A DNA stretch of 23,126 nucleotides from a virus. The notes under the pieces are model-generated. The model saw nothing but the letters and a program-made list of their open reading frames with translations. It did no database searches and was not told the DNA's origin. A program made the translations under genes and the position numbers. Numbering within the stretch: position 1 is the first letter of the stretch; every line of letters begins with the position of its first letter. Positions 1 to 6,149 of the stretch are shown piece after piece. The stretch lies in the IMG/VR virus record IMGVR_UViG_3300010392_001041, positions 1-23,126 of that record; one strand, written 5' to 3'.

Positions 1-661
1 CGATTTCCTGGGCATGATGGATATGCCCCAGGCACCATAGATCATGGTTAGCCAGGGCCAGCTGGTCGGTGCTCAATTCAATATCGTAACCCATCATTTG
101 TTGGGTGGGCGAGATCTTGGCACCGCGGACCGAGAAATGCCCCAGGCAGATATGGGGCCCATCCGGATACTGAGCGGCCGCGGATCCAAAACCGGTACAG
201 ATAGAGGTCAAGGTATTAACCATTTTCAGATTAACGTCCTCAATATCGCCGGTGGCCACGGTTTCAAGATACTGCTTTGTCGGTTGCGGCAGGCAGGAAA
301 CGACGAATTGTTTAAAATCTCCGCCTGGTTGCGTATCAAATATGATCGAGTTTGGATAATCGGCCACAATAACCTTATCCAGGCCCTCAAAGATTTTGGC
401 GGCCTGGCCGTCATGCGACGGCGTACCGATAAGAATTACAACGCCATAGGCCGAGTAATCGACCAGTTTTCTAACGGTAATCATGGCCAGCCTGGCGGCG
501 TCCGTATCCAGGCGAACATCGGCCGAGTTGAACATATCGCCGGTAATGACGGTTAGATCCGGCTGGATAACCGAGGCCTCGCCCACCAAAAACTGCAGGA
601 CGCGGCCGGCCTCAATTATATTGGCGTCTATGTGCCAATCGGAAGTATGTAAGATTTTCAT
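1..661 (-). CDS. SbcD/Mre11-like DNA repair exonuclease (metallophosphoesterase), 3' end outside window
   Basis: A leftward frame with no stop runs from an ATG at 661-659 off the window edge, giving the first 220 residues. It carries the calcineurin-like phosphoesterase motifs in order: SDWHID (D8, H10), TGD (D42), a GTPSHD version of the usual GNHD (H83), GHFS (H175) and GHIHHAQ (H213, H215). This set and its order are typical of SbcD/Mre11 nucleases, which bind two metal ions and process DNA ends and hairpins together with an SMC-like ATPase (SbcC). The missing C-terminus and an SbcC partner would lie to the left. An AAAGGA ribosome site precedes the ATG. It is the last visible gene of the leftward operon, so it is probably expressed early for replication or recombination. 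The GNHD-to-SHD change keeps the catalytic His and Asp. Confidence 0.88.
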   Translation of the reverse strand, partial: MKILHTSDWHIDANIIEAGRVLQFLVGEASVIQPDLTVITGDMFNSADVRLDTDAARLAMITVRKLVDYSAYGVVILIGTPSHDGQAAKIFEGLDKVIVADYPNSIIFDTQPGGDFKQFVVSCLPQPTKQYLETVATGDIEDVNLKMVNTLTSICTGFGSAAAQYPDGPHICLGHFSVRGAKISPTQQMMGYDIELSTDQLALANHDLWCLGHIHHAQEI

Positions 662-668
662 AATCGTT

Positions 669-989
669 TTATCCTTTCTTGACTTCTGGAATGTGGTTTT
701 CATCCTGGGCCAGTACGCGGCCGCCACCGGTTTCACATTTGCGGCAATAATACCGGCGATTGACCTTTGACATTAAGCGCGAGCACACAGGGCAATAATG
801 TTTCATTACCTCGATGAGCTGGCGGAAGATAACCAGGGCGGGCCCCTTTACAGTGCGCCGGCCTTGTTCCCAGGATTCAACAGTTTTGCCGGTAACTTCA
901 AACCGGCGGGCGAATGTTTCGGTATTCTCTTGGAAATAAGCGCGGATCCTCTTGATCCGGTATGGTGTAAATTCAATTAATCCTGGCAT
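669..989 (-). CDS. HTH (XRE-like) regulator with C-terminal zinc ribbon
   Basis: A 106-residue protein. Residues about 10-60 read as an XRE/YiaG-type helix-turn-helix: the segment around FARRFEVTGKTVESWEQGRR matches the recognition-helix pattern of that family. The C-terminal half has a CPVC pair and a CRKC pair about 16 residues apart, which would form a zinc ribbon, followed by a polar tail. The start is fixed by an AGAAAGGGG ribosome site in front of ATG. It lies 15 bases after the DDIPF-tail gene and 7 bases before the SbcD-like gene, in the same operon. It probably binds DNA as a regulator. HTH proteins of this type also act as antitoxins, but no toxin partner is recognisable next to it. 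Confidence 0.65.
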   Translation of the reverse strand: MPGLIEFTPYRIKRIRAYFQENTETFARRFEVTGKTVESWEQGRRTVKGPALVIFRQLIEVMKHYCPVCSRLMSKVNRRYYCRKCETGGGRVLAQDENHIPEVKKG

Positions 990-1003
990 CGATAACCCCT
1001 TTC

Positions 1004-2110
1004 TTAAAACGGAATATCATCTTCCGGCATTTCCGATAAGGCATCATAGAACGATAATAGTTGCGGATCCGAAAATTCTACCAGCGGGATCTTTAACTGT
1101 TTCTTATCGTAATTTTTGCGGGTGATGAGTTTGTTAAGCATTGATATTTTATCCTTAGAGCTCGCGCCCTCAAAATCAGCGCGGGCAACGTCGGCGGCGT
1201 CCGGATCGCCGGCCTCGGCCGCGGCGGCAGCCTCTTGATAGTCGGCGTCCTCTATATCATCTTCCTGGCCCCCACCATTAGGCAGGGCGGCGGGCTCGAT
1301 CTCCGGATCGCCGGCGGTGATTTGCGGCGCGGGCGCGGCGGATCCTGGCGCCGGCAGGGATCCCATAGGGGCCCCGCCAGGCGGCAATCCAAATATTTGG
1401 CCCTGGGCGCTTATAGCGGCCTGGGTGAGTAGTAGCTTGATTTGTGGATCCTCATAATCCGGTTTCAAAACCACGCGGACCACTACAAACGGTTTTTTTA
1501 ATTCATCCGGAGAATAAAAGGCTTTAAGGCCTAACAGATCGCGTTTAACGCGGGCCTGGGCGCCGGATTCGCAAAGCTGGTCTTTAAATTTCCGGCGGCG
1601 CCTAACCTCTTTGCGGGATTTGTCCTCGATATATTCAAGGCGCTGCGCCTCGCTTAGATTATTCGGCCAGGTGTTTTGCCCCTTATCCTTGCACCACTTT
1701 TTCATTTTATCCTGGTACATTTCTAAAACTTCTTCCTCGATAACCTCAAAATCCATGCCGTAAGTTTTGATACACATAACGACGGATCCATCGGCTTTCC
1801 GGATAAACCCGCCGGCCTGGTAGCTGATATATTGACGGTCGGATCCGTTATCGGTCCGCATGGTCTTAATCATTTCGATGCCGGCCAGGTTAGATAGCTT
1901 TTCGAGGCCCTGTTTGTGGATTATCATCTTACCCTTATCGTGCGGGTAAACATCGCCTTGTTTCGGATCCGGCGATAGCTCTAATTGCTCGACCGTAACC
2001 GCATGAAGCGGCGTAAGGCCCTCGGTGGTGATTGCCGGCGTAAGGATATTGCATTTATCCTTTTTCGCCTGGGCGAGTGCGACGGTTAATTGTTGTTTGG
2101 CGTCTACCAT
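1004..2110 (-). CDS. Recombination-associated phage protein with SSB-like C-terminal tip (DDIPF)
   Basis: A 368-residue protein starting at the ATG of MVDAKQQL (2110-2108), chosen because AAAAAAGGAG sits just upstream; a longer frame to 2269 would overlap the preceding gene fully. Residues about 50-250 form a conserved-looking globular part (segment IIHKQGLEKLSNLAGIE, then a charged EVRRRRKFK helix and a KPFVVVRVV strand). A Pro/Gly/Ala/Gln linker follows, then an acidic stretch, then a small C-terminal helical part. The last residues are EMPEDDIPF, almost identical to the acidic tip of bacterial SSB, which recruits exonuclease I, RecO and other repair proteins. I do not recognise the main domain. 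With the SbcD-like neighbour, an ssDNA-binding or strand-annealing role is a reasonable inference, not a demonstrated one. Confidence 0.6.
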   Translation of the reverse strand: MVDAKQQLTVALAQAKKDKCNILTPAITTEGLTPLHAVTVEQLELSPDPKQGDVYPHDKGKMIIHKQGLEKLSNLAGIEMIKTMRTDNGSDRQYISYQAGGFIRKADGSVVMCIKTYGMDFEVIEEEVLEMYQDKMKKWCKDKGQNTWPNNLSEAQRLEYIEDKSRKEVRRRRKFKDQLCESGAQARVKRDLLGLKAFYSPDELKKPFVVVRVVLKPDYEDPQIKLLLTQAAISAQGQIFGLPPGGAPMGSLPAPGSAAPAPQITAGDPEIEPAALPNGGGQEDDIEDADYQEAAAAAEAGDPDAADVARADFEGASSKDKISMLNKLITRKNYDKKQLKIPLVEFSDPQLLSFYDALSEMPEDDIPF

Positions 2111-2114
2111 TTTC

Positions 2115-2342
2115 TCAATCTCCTTTTTTCTTTTTCTTAAAACCAGCGGCCAGCGGACAGGTGCCCCAATGCGGCCGGTACACCTTGACCATTTCCCCCT
2201 GGCGATCGCTAAATAATTGGATGCCAGTATATTCTGGCACCATGACCATGTTTTCCGGTTTAGCATCAACCGGCATTTTCTTACCTGTAACCATCGTTAT
2301 AAAGGCTATATCCGCACCGCATTTACATTTTTTAATATTCAT
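2115..2342 (-). CDS. Small Cys-rich phage protein, probable zinc binder
   Basis: A 75-residue protein with an N-terminal CKCGADI pair, then TGKKMPVDAKP, then a late HWGTCPLA motif and a lysine-rich end. The order CxCGxxI - GKxMPVD - HWxTCPxA is common in small phage proteins of unknown function. The Cys/Cys/His/Cys set would suit one zinc ion. Its ATG overlaps the stop of the gene before it by four bases (ATGA), so translation is coupled. It ends four bases before the DDIPF-tail gene starts. No specific function can be assigned. Confidence 0.7.
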   Translation of the reverse strand: MNIKKCKCGADIAFITMVTGKKMPVDAKPENMVMVPEYTGIQLFSDRQGEMVKVYRPHWGTCPLAAGFKKKKKGD

Positions 2343-2527
2343 ATCTGATAGTCCTCGGTATCCCCATCGTTCATTTTAACCAGCCCCAGGCCGTCGCATT
2401 TCGAGCAGATAACGGCCTTTTCCTTTAGGCTGGATCCATAGCCGGCGCAGTGATCGCACTGCTTAAATCCGTAATTTTCCGGATTGACTTGAATATCCAG
2501 ATTAACGTGTTTTGGTATGTAATCCAT
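2339..2527 (-). CDS. Small DnaJ-type zinc-finger protein
   Basis: A 62-residue protein starting at MDYIPKHV; AGAAAGGGGGG lies just upstream and decides this start over a longer frame reaching 2626. It carries two CxxCxGxG-like repeats, CDHCAGYG and CSKCDGLG, about 17 residues apart. This is the zinc-binding repeat of DnaJ/HSP40 chaperones, also found alone in small phage and repair proteins. There is no J domain. The start overlaps the end of the membrane-peptide gene by 26 bases, and the stop overlaps the next start by 4. The role is unknown; a structural zinc module for protein or nucleic-acid contacts is the likeliest. Confidence 0.65.
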   Translation of the reverse strand: MDYIPKHVNLDIQVNPENYGFKQCDHCAGYGSSLKEKAVICSKCDGLGLVKMNDGDTEDYQI

Positions 2528-2768
2528 ATCCCCCCTTTCTAAATGCCACCATGCTATCGTCCACCAGCTCGTACTCGTCGGATCTCCGCGGCGGATCCTG
2601 TTTGTCCGGATAGTAAAAATCTGCACCGACCCCGCAAATATACTCGCAGTTTTCGGCTACTTGGTCGACGCACTCCTGGCGGGCCTGCAGTTGGCCGGTA
2701 TGGATGCCGGCGCAGTAGGCCACCAGGGCGATAATAAAAAATCCTATGATCCAATAAATGTATTTCAT
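2502..2768 (-). CDS. Small single-pass membrane protein
   Basis: An 88-residue protein with an N-terminal hydrophobic segment (residues about 4-22, IYWIIGFFIIALVAYCAG) followed by a polar part with three Cys residues (positions about 33, 41 and 45). The membrane segment would place the rest outside the cytoplasm, where paired cysteines could form a disulfide. It lies directly after the prepilin-like gene in the same operon, 11 bases downstream, so a joint action at the envelope is possible but unproven. I do not recognise the family. Confidence 0.6.
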   Translation of the reverse strand: MKYIYWIIGFFIIALVAYCAGIHTGQLQARQECVDQVAENCEYICGVGADFYYPDKQDPPRRSDEYELVDDSMVAFRKGGYGLHTKTR

Positions 2769-2779
2769 GCCTTACCCTT

Positions 2780-3340
2780 TCAATTTAGGCCGGTGACTCC
2801 GTATTGATCTTTCCAGGCCTCCCAATCCGTACCATCCCAGGATCGAGGATCGCGCATAGAGTCGGAGAAAAGACCGGCCACGGTTATAGTTTTACGGTTG
2901 CTAAACCGTTTCCAGCTTACAGTAACTTTGATCCGTTTCGCTTTTCCTGGCGTATGCTCTGTGATCGTCCAGCGGACCGTATAGGGCCCATCTTGATAAG
3001 CATAATCGCCGTTTTCAACGTCGATCGGAAACTGATAGCGTACTTCTTCCATTAGATCGCGGGCCAGGTTAAGGGCCTGCGTTTGCATATTGCCGGTGGT
3101 ATTTAATTTGATCGTCATTAAGAGCGCCGAGGTCGCGGTTAAAAGCGTCATGCCCAGGATAACCATAGCGATCATAACCTCGATAATCGTAAAGCCGGCC
3201 TGGGCCCTATTGTCCGCGGCCACGGTTTTTAGCAATATGCGCTCATCTTCCTGCAGTTTGTCTTTAAGATCATCGACCATCTTATCATCGACGGCCTTTC
3301 TGTTTTTGCCGGTAATTAATTCAATTATAAAATTTCGCAC
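2780..3340 (-). CDS. Prepilin-type (type IV pilin/pseudopilin-like) protein
   Basis: The core is the class III signal GFTIIEVMIAMVILG, in which a prepilin peptidase would cut between Gly and Phe and methylate the new N-terminus; the conserved Glu at +5 is present. A hydrophobic helix of about 25 residues and a helix resembling PilV/GspI minor pilins follow, then a beta-rich C-terminal part. I chose the GTG at 3340-3338 because GGGGG lies four bases upstream and the previous gene ends eight bases before it; this gives 186 residues but an unusually long leader of about 48. An ATG at 3280-3278 would shorten the leader to about 29. Its location in a phage early operon is unusual. It may enter the host type IV pilus or type II secretion machinery. 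Confidence 0.8.
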   Translation of the reverse strand: MRNFIIELITGKNRKAVDDKMVDDLKDKLQEDERILLKTVAADNRAQAGFTIIEVMIAMVILGMTLLTATSALLMTIKLNTTGNMQTQALNLARDLMEEVRYQFPIDVENGDYAYQDGPYTVRWTITEHTPGKAKRIKVTVSWKRFSNRKTITVAGLFSDSMRDPRSWDGTDWEAWKDQYGVTGLN

Positions 3341-3348
3341 AATACCCC

Positions 3349-3723
3349 CTATGCGGCCTTTTCGAGATCCGGCCAAAATTCCAGCTGGACAACCTGGGCC
3401 ATGTTGATTTTAACTTTTGGTTTTGGGCGGGCCTTTAGTCGGTTGATCTTTTTTAGGGTGGTATTTGCCTGGGCCATAAAGCGCGGCAGGATCTCGGCCC
3501 TTATTTCGGCGTGTAGATCCCTGGCCCATTGGGGCGCCATAGAATTGTGCGGAGATCCGAAACTTAGAAAGCGGGCCTTAATGCCTCGGCGGGCGCACTC
3601 GATCGCGGCTAATTCTTCCCATTGATGATCGGCCGCGAAGTGGCAAGCGAGCTCGGCCTTTTCTTTCTGGCGCCGGTACCGCTCGCGTAATGTTGCTAAT
3701 TCTTTTTCAAGTTTGGTTTTCAT
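3349..3723 (-). CDS. Hypothetical protein with helical, basic composition
   Basis: A 124-residue protein. The N-terminal 35 residues are a charged helix with coiled-coil character (KLEKELATLRERYRRQKEK). The middle holds a His/Trp-containing segment and the C-terminus is basic (RLKARPKPKVK) before a hydrophobic LEFWPDL end. An AGAGGAT ribosome site precedes the ATG. It lies between a small zinc-ribbon gene and the prepilin-like gene with only a few bases between them. I do not recognise a family. Confidence 0.65.
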   Translation of the reverse strand: MKTKLEKELATLRERYRRQKEKAELACHFAADHQWEELAAIECARRGIKARFLSFGSPHNSMAPQWARDLHAEIRAEILPRFMAQANTTLKKINRLKARPKPKVKINMAQVVQLEFWPDLEKAA

Positions 3724-3725
3724 GG

Positions 3726-3923
3726 TTAATAATCCTCTGGACCCCAGGCCTCGCCGTTAAGCTCGGCCTCGCGGCGCCAATCGGTGCCGGCGTGTATTTT
3801 CTCGCATTTAGAGCACAACCAGGGCGTACCATGCGGCGAAGTATTCCCGCAGCGGACCGTGATCTCTTTGTAATCGTAACCCCTGGGCACATACTCTTGC
3901 ATTTTTTTACCGCAACCAGCCAT
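3726..3923 (-). CDS. Small zinc-ribbon protein
   Basis: A 65-residue protein with Cys at residue 4, at about 25 (VRCGN) and a CSKC pair at about 37-40 in the context TPWLCSKCEK. The spacing fits a zinc ribbon of the kind found in many short phage proteins. AAGGAG lies nine bases before the ATG. It is packed between two other short genes of the leftward operon. No function can be assigned beyond probable zinc binding. Confidence 0.65.
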   Translation of the reverse strand: MAGCGKKMQEYVPRGYDYKEITVRCGNTSPHGTPWLCSKCEKIHAGTDWRREAELNGEAWGPEDY

Positions 3924-3927
3924 AAAA

Positions 3928-4128
3928 TTAATCTCCTTTTAATTTATAATCCTGCATTTCCTTGATAACCGAGCGCAGCCCAGGGTGGCGATTGATTTTG
4001 TCCTGCAGATCATGGTTAGCCGAGTGGATTTCATCGAGGGCCCTTTTAAATAGGGATTTGACATACCAATCTGGATGCTCGAAATTATCGTTAAAATACT
4101 TAGTGAGATAGTCGAAACTGCTACTCAT
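3928..4128 (-). CDS. Hypothetical small protein
   Basis: A 66-residue, mostly helical and charged protein, preceded by AAAGGGGG before the ATG. It contains aromatic residues near the start (FDYLTKYF, PDWYVK) and a helical DLQDKINRHPGLR segment. The end of this gene supplies the AAGGAG ribosome site of the next one. Not recognised. Confidence 0.6.
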   Translation of the reverse strand: MSSSFDYLTKYFNDNFEHPDWYVKSLFKRALDEIHSANHDLQDKINRHPGLRSVIKEMQDYKLKGD

Positions 4129-4162
4129 CGATTCACCCCCTTTAAATTGTATTTGGCAACCC

Positions 4163-4182
4163 CGCGCCGGCGGACCGGCGCG
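4163..4182. repeat. Perfect 8-bp stem, 4-base loop hairpin between leftward genes
   Basis: CGCGCCGG and CCGGCGCG flank a four-base loop (TCCG read leftward, CGGA read rightward). It sits in an 81-base gap between two leftward genes. No T-run follows on either strand, so it is not a classical terminator; an RNA stability or processing element is possible. Confidence 0.5.
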
Positions 4183-4209
4183 AACGCACAGGGCCTAATG
4201 CCACCCTGC

Positions 4210-4452
4210 CTAATATCCTAATTCCTTGATAAGCTGATCGTGCCGATCCTCTACCCCCATCGGCAGATCAAGGCCGTCCTTGTAATCCTGGCGGGCCTGG
4301 ATCCGGTCAAGCATGGTCTTTTTTAAATGCCACTTTAGATAAGGCAGCGGCGGGTGAACCATGCCCAGGTGATAATTATACTCGTTAAGATTGCCGTCGG
4401 CCTCGGCCTGGCGTTTCCATTCGGTTAAAATAGCGTCTGAAATTTGTTCCAT
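4210..4452 (-). CDS. Hypothetical small protein
   Basis: An 80-residue helical protein with an acidic N-terminal part, a central HPPLPYLKWHLKK segment and a charged C-terminus. The ribosome site AAGGATTAATCC overlaps the stop of the gene before it, which suggests coupled translation. Not recognised. Confidence 0.6.
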   Translation of the reverse strand: MEQISDAILTEWKRQAEADGNLNEYNYHLGMVHPPLPYLKWHLKKTMLDRIQARQDYKDGLDLPMGVEDRHDQLIKELGY

Positions 4453-4456
4453 TGGA

Positions 4457-4633
4457 TTAATCCTTTTGCGTGTAGGTTATTATTGCCGAATAACCGCAAC
4501 CAGGTAAAAAATGAGTTTCAACCGATATAATGGTGGCGTGTGCGGCCTCAAGCTGCACTATCTCGGTATTGATCTTTTTTTCCTGGCCGTTATTCATGTG
4601 GTCCGCCTCGATCATTTTAACTCTTGTTTTCAT
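4457..4633 (-). CDS. Small Cse60-like protein (58 residues)
   Basis: ATG at 4633-4631 opens a 58-residue frame beginning MKTRVKMIEADHMNNGQEKK and ending in YSAIITYTQKD. The layout (short beta strand, helix with INTEIVQL, beta strand with YSAIITY) resembles the small Cse60-type proteins found in Bacillus and in phages, whose role is unclear. It fits tightly between its neighbours and its codon use matches theirs. The family match is from memory of the pattern only. Confidence 0.6.
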   Translation of the reverse strand: MKTRVKMIEADHMNNGQEKKINTEIVQLEAAHATIISVETHFLPGCGYSAIITYTQKD

Positions 4634-4635
4634 TT

Positions 4636-4839
4636 CTATACCTCGTAATAGATTTGCACGATCCAGCCCCTAAAGGCCAGTGCGGCCATGATGTTTACCG
4701 GATCCGCGCATTTAATGGTTAATGTTTTGCGTTTTTGGGTAACGCTATGCTGCACCCTAAACCTGTATGACATTCGATCCCCCTTTCCTGTTGGTTGATA
4801 TTGTTTCATCTTATTATCTGTATCGGCATTTTGTTTCAT
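4636..4839 (-). CDS. Small protein, first gene of the leftward operon
   Basis: A 67-residue frame with AAAAGGAC upstream of the ATG at 4839-4837. An internal ATG at 4773-4771 has an even better site (GGAAAGGGGGATCG), giving a 45-residue product starting MSYRFRVQHS. The short form looks like a compact beta-alpha-beta fold. Either or both starts may be used. It lies directly downstream of the leftward promoter, so it should be the first early product. Not recognised. Confidence 0.5.
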   Translation of the reverse strand: MKQNADTDNKMKQYQPTGKGDRMSYRFRVQHSVTQKRKTLTIKCADPVNIMAALAFRGWIVQIYYEV

Positions 4840-4877
4840 ATACTTTAGTCCTTTTTATACGACTTTGACGTACTACA

Positions 4878-4907
4878 ATTATACACTGCAAAATTTATTT
4901 ATGTCAA
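4878..4907 (-). promoter_or_regulatory. Strong sigma70-type leftward promoter
   Basis: Reading leftward, TTGACA (4907-4902), an 18-base spacer, then TATAAT (4883-4878): both hexamers are perfect consensus. It drives the operon starting at 4839. It should be highly active in the host soon after infection, like lambda PL. Confidence 0.8.
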
Positions 4908-4922
4908 ATGATTTGTTTAAGA

Positions 4923-4951
4923 TTGACAAAGATATTTAATCCCTTTAGTAA
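4923..4951 (+). promoter_or_regulatory. Rightward sigma70-type promoter
   Basis: TTGACA at 4923-4928, a 17-base spacer and TAGTAA at 4946-4951. The -35 is perfect, the -10 is poor. It would drive the Cro-like and replication genes. Its -35 lies 15 bp from the -35 of the leftward promoter, in the opposite direction, so the two polymerases may compete. Confidence 0.55.
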
Positions 4952-4986
4952 TAAGGTAAACCATAAAACCAGGAGGATTTTTAAGG

Positions 4987-5202
4987 ATGAAAGTCGAGGC
5001 TTATCATAATTGGGAATTAGAAAAAGCGATTAGAGAATCCGGATTACAGGCTTTAGAGATAGCCCAAAAGGCCGGTATCGATAGTGCGAAACTTTCACAC
5101 ATTAAACGCGGCCGGATGCGGCCCACAGATGAGGAAGAAAAGGCGATCTCGGCAGCCCTGGGTATTGCGGTCCATAAATTATTTATAAACAAAACTGACT
5201 AA
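4987..5202 (+). CDS. Cro-like HTH (XRE family) transcription regulator
   Basis: A 71-residue protein with a complete XRE helix-turn-helix: EIAQKAGIDSAKLSHIKRGR covers helices 2 and 3, followed by a typical helix ending in ALGIAVHKLF. Size and position, as the first gene right of the divergent promoters and directly before the replication gene, match lambda Cro. A strong AGGAGG site lies ten bases upstream. It probably binds the control region at 4840-4986; no clear repeated operator is visible there apart from the inverted TGTCAA/TTGACA pair. Confidence 0.8.
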   Translation: MKVEAYHNWELEKAIRESGLQALEIAQKAGIDSAKLSHIKRGRMRPTDEEEKAISAALGIAVHKLFINKTD

Positions 5203-5216
5203 GCGAGGGGTGTAAA

Positions 5217-6149
5217 ATGGCGGACCAGGGCGCCCCGCAAGTCGAGGACGGTTATACTCGATATGCCAACGAATTATTAGAGGCACTTTGCAAATTAAAA
5301 TGCCGAAATATAGATCGGCGGTTAATCGATGCGGTGGCCAGGCTAACGTATGGGATCTATGGCCGGAAAAAGGCCAGGATTGAAAATACCGAGCTGGCAG
5401 ATATGACCGGCCTAACAATTTCAAAGGTATGCGAGGCGCGAAAACGCCTGGTAGAAATGAATATTTTAATTATTACCGCCCGCGGTAATAGCCGAGCATT
5501 AAGTTATGGGATTAATAAACATTATCGCACCTGGAAAGAGTTACCGCCGGCGGTAAAGAAACCCGCGGGCAGTACTGATAAGACCGCCGGCGGTAGTAGT
5601 GCACCCGCGGGCGGTACAAGTGATACCGCCGGCGGGAATGACACCTTATTAAAAGAAAATAATAAGAAAACTGAAAGAAAGGATAGCGCGGGCGAACCGC
5701 CCGCCCCACCACCGCCGGCTAAAAAAATAATACCTTACAAAAAAATAATCGAATATCTGAACCTATTAACCGGATCCAGCTTTAACCATCAAAACGAATC
5801 GACCAGGGGCCAGATCCGAGCTCGATTCAAAACCGGCTATACGGAAAAAGATTTTTATGATGTAATTGCCGTTAAAACCGATCAATGGTTAGGCGATTCT
5901 AAAATGAATCAATATTTAAGGCCAGATACACTATTTCGGCCGCGAAAATTCGACGCCTATTTACAGGAGGCCAAGAGGTCAAAAACCCTGGCCAAGTCGG
6001 AGAAACAAAGAGTAAGGGAGCGCCGTTATAAAATAGCGGCCGGCATATTGCGGGAGTCTGGCCAGGAGGCCTGCCTGCGATATTGCGAGGATAACAAAAT
6101 TGATGCAGAGGATTTTAAACTATGGATCTCGAAACTTACCGAGAATTGA
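5217..6149 (+). CDS. Phage replication initiator (lambda O-type N-terminal domain, conserved phage C-terminal domain)
   Basis: A 310-residue protein. Residues about 12-105 match the phage replication protein O N-terminal winged-helix pattern: YTRYANELLEALC, then IDAVARLTYGIYGRKKARI, then LADMTGLTISKVCEARKRL. Residues about 172-250 match the conserved phage replication C-terminal domain: IIEYLNLLTGSSF, then RARFKTGYTEKDFYDVI, then YLRPDTLFRPRKFDAYL. Between them is a low-complexity linker rich in Ala, Gly, Pro and Lys, encoded by a DNA repeat array. The protein should bind the array inside its own gene and recruit the replicative helicase. The start has GAGGGG upstream. The end overlaps the next start by 28 bases. 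Confidence 0.85.
   Translation: MADQGAPQVEDGYTRYANELLEALCKLKCRNIDRRLIDAVARLTYGIYGRKKARIENTELADMTGLTISKVCEARKRLVEMNILIITARGNSRALSYGINKHYRTWKELPPAVKKPAGSTDKTAGGSSAPAGGTSDTAGGNDTLLKENNKKTERKDSAGEPPAPPPPAKKIIPYKKIIEYLNLLTGSSFNHQNESTRGQIRARFKTGYTEKDFYDVIAVKTDQWLGDSKMNQYLRPDTLFRPRKFDAYLQEAKRSKTLAKSEKQRVRERRYKIAAGILRESGQEACLRYCEDNKIDAEDFKLWISKLTEN
5471..5490. repeat. Palindrome upstream of the iteron array
   Basis: TATTACCGC and its exact inverse GCGGTAATA are separated by CC. The half-site shares ACCGC with the iterons 55 bp further on, so it may be an outlying initiator-binding site. Confidence 0.5.
5543..5636 (+). repeat. Five palindromic iterons inside the replication gene
   Basis: Copies start at 5543 (ACCGCCGGCGGT), 5561 (ACCCGCGGGCAG), 5583 (ACCGCCGGCGGT), 5603 (ACCCGCGGGCGG) and 5625 (ACCGCCGGCGGG). 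Two alternating variants are spaced 18, 22, 20 and 22 bp apart, about two helical turns, so all face the same side of the DNA. The same 12-mer is read in different codon registers (PPA at the first copy, TAGG at the third), so the conserved thing is the DNA, not the peptide. Confidence 0.8.
5637..5770. other. Probable replication origin: A-rich tracts beside the iterons
   Basis: Right of the iterons lie an A-rich stretch (about 5645-5685), an inverted repeat GCGGGCG-AAC-CGCCCGC (5688-5704) that resembles the iteron core, another ACCGCCGGC half-site (about 5711), and a second A/T-rich stretch (about 5720-5760). Iterons followed by A/T-rich DNA inside the initiator gene is the arrangement of lambda ori in gene O, where the A/T-rich part is unwound. 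Confidence 0.65.

Noticed and set aside
44-556. 170-residue rightward open frame at the left edge
   Set aside because: It lies antisense to the SbcD-like gene, whose motifs are unmistakable; it has no ribosome site or recognisable pattern.
2115-2269. Upstream extension of the DDIPF-tail gene to 2269
   Set aside because: It would run fully over the small Cys-rich gene; the ATG at 2110 has a good AAGGAG site.
4840-4986. Repeated operator sites for the Cro-like protein
   Set aside because: Apart from the inverted -35 boxes I could not find a convincing repeated palindrome.
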